NCBI GenBank assembly: GCA_030052745.1
Contig: JANBVO010000019.1
Location: 62,001-126,000, forward strand
Reading direction: 5' to 3'
From: Pleurostoma richardsiae
Lineage: Eukaryota; Ascomycota; Sordariomycetes; Calosphaeriales; Pleurostomataceae
Length of the DNA stretch: 64,000 nt
Shown: piece after piece, positions 49,201-58,422 of the stretch
Layout: every line of letters begins with the position of its first letter
Position numbering within the stretch: the first letter of the stretch is position 1
Notes under the pieces: model-generated
Told to the model about the DNA's origin: nothing
The model's database searches: none
The model's input: the letters and a program-made list of their open reading frames with translations, nothing else
Program-made: the position numbers and the translations under genes

Positions 49201-49994
49201 AGGAACCATGGCAATGTGACTGGCCACGGGTTTTCACTGAAAAATACCGGAGGGGGGGTCCGAATGCAGAATGGCAAGACTTTGAGAGTCTCAGGAGTTG
49301 GAACTGTCAAAGATCATGACGAGTTAGACTGATAGTATCATCATTTTTGACGAGAATTATGAGGAGATTAATCAATAACGCGGTCAACGAGCTAAGAAGG
49401 AGATGCGGCAACCGGGATACCACCATTATGTGGTACACATTCGCCCAGCACTGGAATTCCGGAATTACTAGAGAAAACATATGTGGAATCGAAGAGAAGG
49501 AATATATTTGTTCTTATCAATGAAGTATTTAGGGATTGAAAAAGCTGACGTACCTCTTGTGAATCTCTCAGTCATTGTTGGGTAACCATAACGCGCAGTA
49601 GCTTTAACAACTTTTGCATGCGGTAGCGCTTTCCCACTCAAGATCACTTCGCTCGCTTTCTTCCGTCGCCATCTGTTCATGTTGGGAGTAGCTCTTTCCT
49701 GTATGCGGTTGATGACATGGCGCCATTCCTGCTCGGCGAGATTCTTCACGAAGGCCCACTGTTTGAACATCCTTTCATATTGTGATTTGCTTCGAGTCGA
49801 GTCAGCTCTATACCGCTCAAGTTAGCTGGGAAGAATAGTAGTAATTCCCACCTTGCGTTGAAGCCGTGAAGTCGCTCCATATATTCCATGACAGCTGCTA
49901 GAGGCTTATCGTCCTTCATATATAACTGGTAGATCAGTGGGCGGAACTTCTCCCAATCAGGGTTCGTCGGCGATACTGCTAACGAGGTTGCCAT
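46226..49994 (-). CDS. Clr5-domain ankyrin-repeat protein, five exons
   Basis: I join five exons, complement(46226..47082, 47148..49121, 49178..49303, 49554..49789, 49852..49994), for 1111 residues in one frame. Residues ~14-65 are a Clr5 domain (WEKFRPLIYQLYM, then MERLHGFNAS|KSQYERMFKQWAFVKN), the second half lying in exon 2. A basic linker follows (NRWRRKKASE), then a short exon with RTPPPVFFSENPWPVTLPW, typical of the linker in such proteins. A long helical region follows, and ankyrin-like repeats become regular toward the C-terminus (~945-1045: MELLTLLLDKGADVNAP, GMVRLLLAKGAQCDA, DILILLLHSGASIEG). Introns 1, 3 and 4 are 56-65 bp. Intron 2 is longer (250 bp) and its acceptor is the least certain point; the exon-4/5 donor GTTTGT is weak. 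Clr5 domains are named from a fission-yeast silencing factor. The role of Clr5-ankyrin fusions is unknown; a nuclear or scaffolding job is inference. Confidence 0.78.
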
Positions 49995-51476
49995 GATAGC
50001 AAGTAACAAAACGGATTGAAGATTCTTCGCTCTTCGCTACTAGTAAAGCAGAACAAAAGAAGAACCAGGAGAAGGTATCGCTGCAGACTGACCGGATGGA
50101 CCATGGATAGAGAAGTGGTGGAAAGCTAGAAATCGAAAGGGGGAAAGGTGAATGGTCATATAAACACGTCTATAGGACGTCTCTCGTCGCACCATTTCCT
50201 GCACCCTGAATACTTAGGCAGCAACGTCAGTTACTGAGCAATCGGGGGTGAGACCAGCTTCGATTGGCGCAGATAAGCTGTGAGATCCTTGATAGGTAAT
50301 TGGATAGACTCCAAAATCTTGCGCCACCAGCCCATTACCCTCCGTTGCCCGATTGAGTGACTTGAGAACATTCTGGATATTGATTGGTTCTTAGCCAGAA
50401 TCTTGAGCCTCAGATCGGGCTACAAACCGGCAACCGGCATTCCCAATTCCAACAGCCGCTATTGTTTCCCCTACTCCACGACGGCGGCCTTATTGAGGAG
50501 TGAGCGTCAGCGTTGCCGTTTCCTTACCTTGTTTCTATGTAACAAGTTAAGTAAGGCTCAAAATATCCTACATTATTATTGGTATCTTCCAAAATCTCGC
50601 GAGACTAAAGCTGTCTATTGACCAATCGCTAGGAATGCAATGCTTCCCTGTCATGGGCTACGTGTACAAGGATGTCCTCTTGTGACACTGGCTGCCGTCC
50701 AGAATCTCCCTTGCTTCATCGCCGTGAACCGACGAGGCAGGGCATTGTCATGCATAAGCTTCCGCTTTTTGATGATGGCATGACTAGCATGCTCACGAGG
50801 AAGAACTGCGATCTTAGAAGAAGCGTAAGTGTATATATGAGCGTGCACCAGCCCATTTGGCTGTCTGGTGAAGACTGCAAGTGATCCTTTGATTGCATTA
50901 GTGCTCGAGACACTAGACACTATCCTGTGTATTCCGCAACACATACCACTTTCCACCACCTATCCTGAATCCTTGGACATGGCGTCGCTTGAGGCAACCT
51001 TTGTCATTTCTTCTCGTCGAAGAGCTAGCTCTAGCTAACAGTGCCTTCTAGAACAGTAAGAGCTATCCAGCACCGCGAACGCCTGGTACCAATTCGACTC
51101 ACGCATCCAGCGAGTCCAAGGACCATCGCAAATCATATGGGTTGGGGGTTGACAGGGATTATAACCCATCAGGTCAGGCGGTTGATACCAACGATGAAGC
51201 ACCGAAACAAGACCGAACCTTGAAGAAAGAAGCCGTGGTTCTTGACCGGCCGTGGGGAATTGACCCAATGACCAACGACCACTGTGTAGGAGGTGGTATG
51301 GCTAGGTCGAGAGCCGACAACCACATGCCGTTGCAACGTTGGCTCCACCAGTCTCTGGCAGAGGAACCTTTTCATGCTATTGGTGTGGTGCTTCAGGGGG
51401 ATGTCATAGAGAGTGGAAGACCTGAATAAAAGGGGAAAGTTTTGAACCCTATCATTGTCCGGAGCCTCTGGGAGTG
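49995..51476. other. intergenic region, no gene recognised
   Basis: This 1.5-kb spacer holds the ankyrin-gene promoter and the 3' flank of the transporter. A 72-codon frame at 50403-50621 (+) overlaps the hairpin described separately and is not called. Confidence 0.45.
50522..50556. repeat. interrupted inverted repeat (hairpin)
   Basis: CCTTAC-CTTGTT, a 7-nt loop, then AACAAG, four bases, and GTAAGG. Twelve base pairs form in two stem sections with a one-sided bulge. It could be a structured RNA element or a protein site. Nothing around it shows target-site duplications. Confidence 0.45.
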
Positions 51477-53347
51477 TCATAGGACGTAGCGGCTAGTTTG
51501 CTGTTAGCAGATACACATGTGACCTGAAGTTGTCAAGCCAAAGAAAGGACTCACAAAGCAAGGTTCTCTCTATCCGTCAGATCGAGCTGCCGCGCATCCA
51601 CTATCTCCTCCGTTCTCTCGCCGCCCTCTCCCACGTGCTCCATGATGCCGACCTCCCGCACCAGACCTTGCTTGATCAACTCGTCCCGCCTTCGGTTCTC
51701 TCTGACTAGGTACCAGCGTAGGTACAGCACGATAACAGTTGGGAGCACACAGGCAACGCCGAGGATGACGGCCCAGGTGACGATATAGCGTGGCTTGTAC
51801 TGGGGCTGGAACAGCTGGGGCGAGAGGATGTTGCCGAGGCCATAGCCGACATGGTATAGAGCGATGACGGCCGTCTTCTTGGTATGACCCGCCGAGCAGT
51901 TAGCCGCCCACACCATGACCACGCTATAGGGAATTCCTCCCGTTGCCCGGATCCAGATGGCCACCAGAAGCCCCCAGCGGTTGCTCCATGGAAGGCTGAT
52001 GAGCAGAATAGATGACACGATGGGCGGAATGTATGATGCAGCTGACAGCCACGCGCGGCAGTCGCGTGTCTTCGCCAGAATGATGGCCGCCGCGCCGAGA
52101 GATATGAGCGCCGTGACCCCGTTGATGCAGCCGAGAAGGGTCGTCTGAAGGGTGGTGAATCCGAAGGATTTGATGATGAGCGAGTATTGGTTCGTCAAGC
52201 CGTTGGCCATCTCCTGAGACCATGCGTGCAGGAAAAAGAGCCACGTCTTGGGGTCCTTTATCGCTTCGATGAATTGGTAACGCTTGAAGCGCTTCTGTTC
52301 GATGCCCGAATGGTTGGACTGAATACGGAGGATCGCCTTGGCGCGTTCTTCGGTGGTGAGAAAGTGCGCCGAGAGCGGGCTGTCCGGGAAGAGGAGCCAG
52401 ACCAGGGCACCAAAGAGCACCGTGAGGGTTCCGGTGATGACTGATAACCCCCTATCAGTCTCGCAGTCTCATTTCGTTTTTCTAGGGGGCCACATACCCA
52501 TAAACCATTTCCAGGGCGCGAAGTTGCCCGTCTTGATCCAGAGCACGCCATATGAGAGCAGCCCGGAAGTGATCGGGCTGGAGTTGCCGATGGCCCACAT
52601 ACAGGGCATCAAAACCGCCTGCTCGTCATAGGTGAAGAACATAGAGAGGATCAAAAGAAACGCAGGTACGATACAGGCCTCTGCCAGGCCAAGCAGGAAG
52701 CGAACCACGAACAGAGACGCAAAGCTGTTACACGGAATATGCAGCAGCAAGATACATCCCCTAAAGGAGTGGTCAACTCATGGTCGAGTCTCAAAGAAGC
52801 TATGGGGGAAACGGAGTGGTTGTCCCAACTCACCATATGATTAGATTGATTGCCAGCCACCTCGCCACAGGAAAGCGCTGCAGTGCCAAGTTCTGCGGCC
52901 ATTCTGCCACCAAGTATCCCAAGTAAAAGATAGAAGATAACCAGTTGTATTGGGTAGAGTTTAGGTGAGCGTCATCGAGAATGCCCAAGATTGCTGAGTT
53001 TCCGAGCTGTGAAAGTTAGCCAGAGCTCTCCATCCATAATGCCTAGGGACATGATACTAAACGCCAGTGACGCGCGAGAGTGGGAGACGTACCGTTTGCT
53101 TATCAACATACATGAGATGATAGCCAAAGCACAGGAAAGGGAGGATCCATCTGACGCACTTGTCCCGGATCCTCTTGGCCTCCTCCGGCTCCGGAGGGTC
53201 AACCTGGACCTGCGAAAAGAGCTTATAGCTCTCATCTGCGTACTGGTCAGGCAACTTTGCTGTCAGAGCTGCATCCGCTATTGCTTCGTCCGTTGCCGTT
53301 CTCTCGACCCCCGTAGAGGAAACATCTTCGATCACCTTCAGGGTCAT
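51477..53347 (-). CDS. MFS anion:cation symporter (Dal5/allantoate permease family)
   Basis: Five exons, complement(51477..51492, 51555..52440, 52498..52757, 52834..53006, 53093..53347), give 529 residues; introns are 57-86 bp. Joining restores the family order: cytosolic N-terminus, RDKCVRWILPFLCFGYHLMYVDKQT|LGNSAILGIL (shown as its two ends), NWLSSIFYLGYLVAEWPQN, then RFLLGLAEACIVPAFLL with the conserved RxxxGxxEA pattern, and GNSSPITSGLLSYGVLW. The second six-helix half follows after the loop ending in WLFFLHAWSQEMANG. The last exon is 16 nt and turns the end into LTDRENLAFRYVL, the usual Dal5-family tail; reading on without that splice gives a slightly shorter, less typical end. Members carry allantoate, nicotinate, pantothenate or other carboxylates into the cell. 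It is divergent from an FAD monooxygenase, suggesting uptake of that enzyme's substrate. Confidence 0.9.
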
Positions 53348-53876
53348 AATTGTTTACTACCTCTTTTTTGTTCGTGAGACAAGCGGCGTCCACACCGAAC
53401 CCTGAGTTGGAGAAAGTCGGCTTTATACATGCCAGACTCTTAGACATCTTATCTACGGCATTTCACCATGTCCCACACCGATTGCGAGCTCTGTTCCCGG
53501 TCCCCGGCTCTTCCAATGCCTTTGGGTAATGGTGGGTACGTGGAGGTCCTGCTTGTCTTCCGGCCGGCATTGATGGTGTGATGCCTTGACTGTTAACTGG
53601 ATTCGTTGCGCATGCGGATCTATTTCCGCTTGCGAATAAGCCTTCTCCGGTGGAAGCTTATCCCTCAACGTTGGAACAGAACGGGTGTATCCGTTCGTTA
53701 TCGCAATCCCGCTCTCGTCTTGCGTCATGTCAGAATTCAGCGGCCCACGTTATCTTTGATCAGGTACGCGGCAACTCCGGTTACGGATGGTATAATACAT
53801 CAAAGTTATCCTATCAAATACGTGCGGCCGAGCAAGCCTCTATCATTGTTATTGCTCTCCCCAAAGACAGATCACC
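53348..53876. promoter_or_regulatory. divergent promoter with GATA-type sites
   Basis: This 529-bp spacer lies between the transporter (-) and monooxygenase (+) starts. On the plus strand TTATCT occurs at 53449-53454 and 53750-53755, TTATCC at 53806-53811 and CTATCA at 53811-53816. Read on the other strand these are AGATAA (twice), GGATAA and TGATAG, all matching or close to the HGATAR/WGATAR site of fungal GATA factors such as AreA. A CCGGCCGG palindrome lies near 53562-53569, a form that Zn2Cys6 factors can bind. The sites are seen; nitrogen control is inferred. Confidence 0.5.
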
Positions 53877-55247
53877 ATGATGGAAACACCTCGACTCTCT
53901 ATCGCTATTATCGGGGCCGGCATCGCTGGCCTCGCCGCAGCTATAGCGCTTAAAGACCACCCCAGTATTGATATCCAGATCTACGAGCGAGCTGCTGAGC
54001 TGAAAGAGATCGGCGCTTCTATCGCTCTCGGACCTAATGGCATGAGAACGCTTGACAGATTAGGGGTACAAAACGCGCTTGATGACTCTATCGCATTCCG
54101 GAACAAGTCAGGGTTCCCTATGATTTATCGGTAGGTTCTGGGAACTAATCATCACCTTGCCACCCTCTGCCGCAATCTGACCTGGTGATGTAGTCATTAC
54201 AAGACCAACGAGATCGTGTCGACAGACTCGCACCACGGGGATGTTGACTCCCGCCATCTGACGGCGCGCTATTACCGCGCGCACCTTCAGGAGGCGCTTC
54301 TCGAGCATGTGGACCCGTCCCTGATTCACCTGTCTAAGCCCTTTCGCTCCGTCGCCTTCGACGACAAGGCTGGTAAGCTGGTAATCTCCTTTGGCGATGA
54401 CTCCTTTGCCACGGCCGATCTCCTCCTCGGAGCAGACGGCATCCACTCGGCCGTGCGGCGCTTCTTCGTCCCCACCTCGGCGCCCGTGTGGACCGGCTGG
54501 GTGGCTTTCCGCAGCGTGTTCCCCATCTCGCAAGTGGCGCACGTCCCGGACCTGCCTGACGAGGCCATTCACATCTGGGGTCCAGACCGGACTCTCTTCC
54601 TTTCTCCGCTAGGTCGCGGCCTCTTTACTGTCGTCGCCTCCCACCAGAGCGATCCCGCCGCCCCGGACGCACCCTACGCGGACGCGACCTGGGATTCGGA
54701 AGGCGCCGACCTGTCCGTGCTGGAGGACTACTACCGCGACTGGAGCCCGCTGGCCCGCGGCGCGGTCGCTGCGGCACTCCCTGCCACCCGCGTCTACCCT
54801 AACACGGCTACCGCGGAGGGGCTCGATACTTGGGTGCTGGGCGACGGCCGGGTGACGGTGGCCGGCGACGCGGCGCACGCACACGGCGGCGCCTTCGCAG
54901 CCGGCGGTAGCCTGGCTCTCGATGACGCGTGGGCGTTCGCGGCGTCGATCCTGACCGTCTCTCCCGAGACCGCGACCAGGAAACCCTCCAGCGCGGACCT
55001 GTCGAAAGCCTTGCGGCTGTACGAGGCGACGAGGAAGGCCCACACGGACCGTGTGCTCCGGACGGTGCACCAGGGGAACAGGAAGAAGGTGGAGAGAGTC
55101 GGGAAGCTCGAAACGGACGAGCAGCTCAGAACGCGTATGAAGAGTCGGGAGGACCCGGTTTGGATCCACGAGCATGATGTCCAGGCCGCATTTTCCAAGG
55201 CGCTGGCCGCACAGGGTGAGCATGGAGAGAGCCAGGCTAGGTTGTGA
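53877..55247 (+). CDS. FAD-dependent aromatic monooxygenase (salicylate/nicotinate-hydroxylase-like)
   Basis: Two exons, 53877..54130 and 54194..55247, give 435 residues; the 63-bp intron has a GTAGGT donor and GATGTAG acceptor and joins ..MIYR|HYKTNE... The class A flavoprotein motifs are complete. The dinucleotide-binding GAGIAGLAAAIAL is at ~13-25, followed by IYERAAELKEIGASIALGPN. The DG motif is LLLGADGIHSAVRR, and the FAD-phosphate motif is VTVAGDAAHAHGGAFAAGG. No signal peptide or membrane helix is seen, so it should be cytosolic. Such enzymes hydroxylate aromatic or heteroaromatic acids using NAD(P)H and O2. The start is MMETPRL; the second Met could also serve. The shared promoter with a Dal5-type carboxylate carrier fits a catabolic pair. 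Salicylate and hydroxynicotinate are both possible substrates. Confidence 0.9.
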
Positions 55248-55709
55248 TTTCCCCGCCGCCTCTATGCCGGCCACGAGTTGTCTCTTGAAGTCATCATTGA
55301 TCCAAGAAGGTTTTCCTCAGCGAGCCCGGACCATAGTCCCAAGCGTCCGTAATCAGAAGAACCTGACTGTTGTCCAGCACTGCAGTGAAGAGCATTTCTG
55401 GTAAAGAAATGAATTTAATCTGACAACAGATTCGAGCTTAGACAGAGAGAAAGACCTTCACTTTATATGGTTTACCACGATTTCTCATGCTCCTGTCGGA
55501 TAGTTGCACAAGCTGGGCTAACTTACCCAATGATGCTGGGTGTCATTTACGCAAGGTAGTTGCTGAACCTCGTTCTTGGTAAATACATGAGCTGAAGTTA
55601 TCCTAGACTACCTGTGACTTGAGCGCCGACGGGAAAGAGAGAATGATGAAACATGATGAAGAAATGCTTGGTCAAACACCGGTAACCGTAGGGAGTGTTC
55701 GTAAGACCA
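55248..55709. other. convergent intergenic region
   Basis: This 3'-to-3' spacer lies between the monooxygenase (+) and the SnoaL-like gene (-). No gene is seen. Confidence 0.5.
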
Positions 55710-56120
55710 TCATCTCACCCTCGCAAGTTCCGCTGAAGCTTTGTCCCCCTCCGTCGTCCTCACCGTCTCCCAGACCCTCAAGAACTTCCCGGTCTCATCC
55801 CTCTCCCCCAGAAGTAACACCTCCATGACCGCCGTACTCCCGTCGACTTTCTCGAGTGTGACGATGTGACGATCCGCAACCTTACGGTCTTCCTGGACTA
55901 GGAAGACCACCTTGACGGAGATCTTGCTCACGAGGCTGCGAAGCTTGTTGAGGTGGGCGACGAACTCATCGATATTGCTGCTGTGCCCATCGGTGACCTG
56001 CACGTAGTCCGGACTGAACCACTTTTGTACTGTCGGAATGAGGGCCTCGTCGGGGCCTGAGAAAATGGCAGTGAAGAGGGCCTCGACCTCGGTGGTTGTG
56101 AGGGGTGAGAACTGAGACAT
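55710..56120 (-). CDS. SnoaL-like (NTF2-fold) small protein
   Basis: Single exon of 136 residues from the ATG giving MSQFSPLTTTEVEALF; further in-frame sequence upstream has no better ATG. The pattern is that of the NTF2-like/SnoaL fold. A first helix (TEVEALFTAIFS, then ALIPTVQKWFSPDYVQVTDG) is followed by a short helix (IDEFVAHLNKLRSLV), and alternating strands follow (VKVVFLVQEDRKVADRHIVTLEK, shown to 23 in the gene, then VMEVLLLGERD and FLRVWETVRTT). These small cytosolic proteins include polyketide cyclases, ketosteroid isomerase-like enzymes and stress proteins. The position three genes from the transporter is suggestive but the strand is opposite to the monooxygenase. Function unknown. 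Confidence 0.7.
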   Translation of the reverse strand: MSQFSPLTTTEVEALFTAIFSGPDEALIPTVQKWFSPDYVQVTDGHSSNIDEFVAHLNKLRSLVSKISVKVVFLVQEDRKVADRHIVTLEKVDGSTAVMEVLLLGERDETGKFLRVWETVRTTEGDKASAELARVR

Positions 56121-56867
56121 GCTGAATGCGGTGGGATGTGAAGTGTAGACTCTGGATTTGGTCAGGGGTTTGAAAGTTGCGAACACCTCGAGACGAAAGA
56201 TTTCTGCGTGGATATCTGTGAAGTCAGAAGCTTGATCTTTCTACTCTTTCACAAGATGGTATCCTGTCCTGGTTATATAGCACTGCAATCTTGATTCTGG
56301 ACGACTCCCTCCGTGGATAGTCCGGCGTAATTCAATCCTCGACGGAGTTTCGAGTCGCGATCTGAAGAATCCTTCGAACAGCCCACATTGGGTCGTTTTC
56401 CGACAATGCTCGGATCCGAAAGGGCTTCCGGAGCTTGTGGAAAGCCCGACGGTCAGTCTTAATTCCTCCGCATCTGACAGACTGGCAATTAGGCGACAAG
56501 ACCCTTGCCCAGATATCAGCAGACCTAACTTGAGTATGACGTGGCCTGCGCATACTTCCTCGGAAACGCACAAAGCTCGCTACAAGAGTAACAATCCTGC
56601 TTGATAGTCATGGGTGCCTACACCTGTAGTGTACGGAAAAGAAACGCACAATGTCTACCGCGCTATGGAAGAGATGACCTGCTGAGTCAGCAGCGCCAAT
56701 CCCCGAAAAAGCTTGATGTCTGTCGCTTAGCGGCGGCAGCCCAGCATGTAACTCAACCGCGATGTATCGAAGCGAGCGCCAAGAGTTGAGTGAGCCCTCG
56801 AGGAGGAATTGATTGAGTGCGTCGAATGAGGAAGACGCTCCTCCGTGCGCAGTCCGCCTGACTTTCA
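56121..56867. other. divergent intergenic region
   Basis: This 747-bp spacer lies between the SnoaL-like start (-) and the lipoate ligase start (+). It should contain both promoters. No gene is seen. Confidence 0.45.
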
Positions 56868-58280
56868 ATGGCCCTCTCGAGCCGGCCCCTCCGGTCTCTC
56901 CGGCCTCTCAGATCGCGTCTCTCTTCCCATCATCCCTCACCTCCCCACCATCCGTCCATCCGCCGCTTCACTGAGGCGACATCCCACCCCCTCAGCCGCG
57001 TCCAGGTGTTCCTCTCCCGCAGCCCCGACCCCTTCCTCAACCTCTCCATCGAGCACCTCCTCCTCCAGAAGTCCCACCCGGACTCCACCGTGCTCTTCCT
57101 CTACACCAACCGCCCCAGCGTCGTCATCGGCCGCAACCAGAACCCCTGGCTCGAGGTCAACCTCGGCCTGCTGCGGCGGGGCTTGCCCTCCCCGGGCTAC
57201 GACAACGACGCGGCGGCCGACCAGGCAGAGGTCACGCTGGTGAGGCGCCGGAGTGGCGGCGGCGCCGTCTTCCACGACGCGGGCAACACGAACTACAGCG
57301 TCATCTGCCCGCCCGCGTCCTTCGACCGCGACAAGCACGCGGAGATGGTCGTGCGCGCCCTAGCATCACTAGGTGTGCCGGGGGTGAGCGTCAACTGCCG
57401 GCATGACATCGTCATCGCCGGTGGGGAGGATGCCACCGGCGGCGGGAGGAGCAGCACTGCAGATGCAGCACCGCAGAAGTGCAACGCGCAGACACCGCAG
57501 ACGTACAAGGTCTCCGGCTCGGCCTACAAGCTGACGAGGCTCCGCTCGCTACACCACGGCACCTGCCTGCTCTCCTCGCCGAACCTGGCGCGCCTCGGGC
57601 CCTTGCTGCGGTCACCAGCCGAGCCGTACATCCGGGCGCGCGGTGTGGAGAGCGTGCGGTCACCGGTGCGCAACGTTGGCGTCGGCAGGGCCGAGTTCGA
57701 GGCCGCGGTCGTCCGCGAGTTCAACTCTATGTACGGAGATGCCGACGTGGAGTGCGAGGTCGGCGAGGAGGCCCTAGATGTGCCGGAGGTCAGGGCGGGG
57801 TATGATGAGCTGAAGGTGGGTTGGTAACGATGGACCGAGGAGACCAGGCCATATAGGAGCACGGCTGTCTCATGTCTGGCCGTTCTCTTCTACGTATTGA
57901 TTTGGTTTCGCTGACCCATCGTCATAGTCGCTGGAGTGGATCTTCGCCCAAACACCGCAGTTCACCTTCTGCACCCACCCTTCCGAGTCGGATCCGAGGG
58001 AGCGGCCTCCGTTGCCACCCGATGTTCCGTCAGATGTAAGCCGAGTGGTAGACACCCCTTTGATGTCGCGTTCTAACCGGACATGTAGTTCCGGGCAGCC
58101 TTCACCGTCCGGCACGGCCTAATCCAGCAGGCATCCGTGTCAGGAACCCCCAGCCCCGTGTCCTCCGAGTCACTGCTTGATCGGTACCTCCATCAGATAA
58201 CAGACTGGCGAGACGCCTTCAAGGCAAACGAGTCCATCGGCCGCTGGCTGAACCACCTCTTCGGCAACACGACACGGTAG
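56868..58280 (+). CDS. Lipoate-protein ligase, mitochondrial (LplA/Aim22/Lip3-like)
   Basis: Three exons, 56868..57815, 57928..58035 and 58089..58280, give 415 residues. Introns are 112 and 53 bp. The first ~40 residues are Arg/Ser/Pro-rich without acids, a good mitochondrial presequence. The BPL/LplA catalytic domain follows: [21 protein letters not shown], then [19 protein letters not shown] (~126-144) that binds lipoyl-AMP. The Lys motif is [21 protein letters not shown] Gly/Ser/Ala-rich insertion (~195-215) sits before the Lys motif. Exon 2 supplies [17 protein letters not shown] and exon 3 the small C-terminal domain ([10 protein letters not shown]). The enzyme attaches lipoate to E2 and H proteins of mitochondrial 2-oxoacid dehydrogenases and glycine cleavage. 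It is convergent with VPS11, only 142 bp apart. Confidence 0.93.
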
Positions 58281-58422
58281 CCTTTAAAAGCGGCGACGGA
58301 GGAAGCACTTGGAAGCCTCCGCAGGGAGCGGGGGTGTGTAGATTATGTATCTTCCTCCATATAGACCTGTCTAGACATGATACCCCGACCACATATGATA
58401 CATGCCGATCCCGACCCGCTCG

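Noticed and set aside
49304-49553. A shorter intron 2 in the Clr5-ankyrin gene using the CTCTAG acceptor near 49471
   Set aside because: It keeps frame at first but reads into a stop at 49312-49314 before the conserved linker exon; the 250-bp intron restores the linker.
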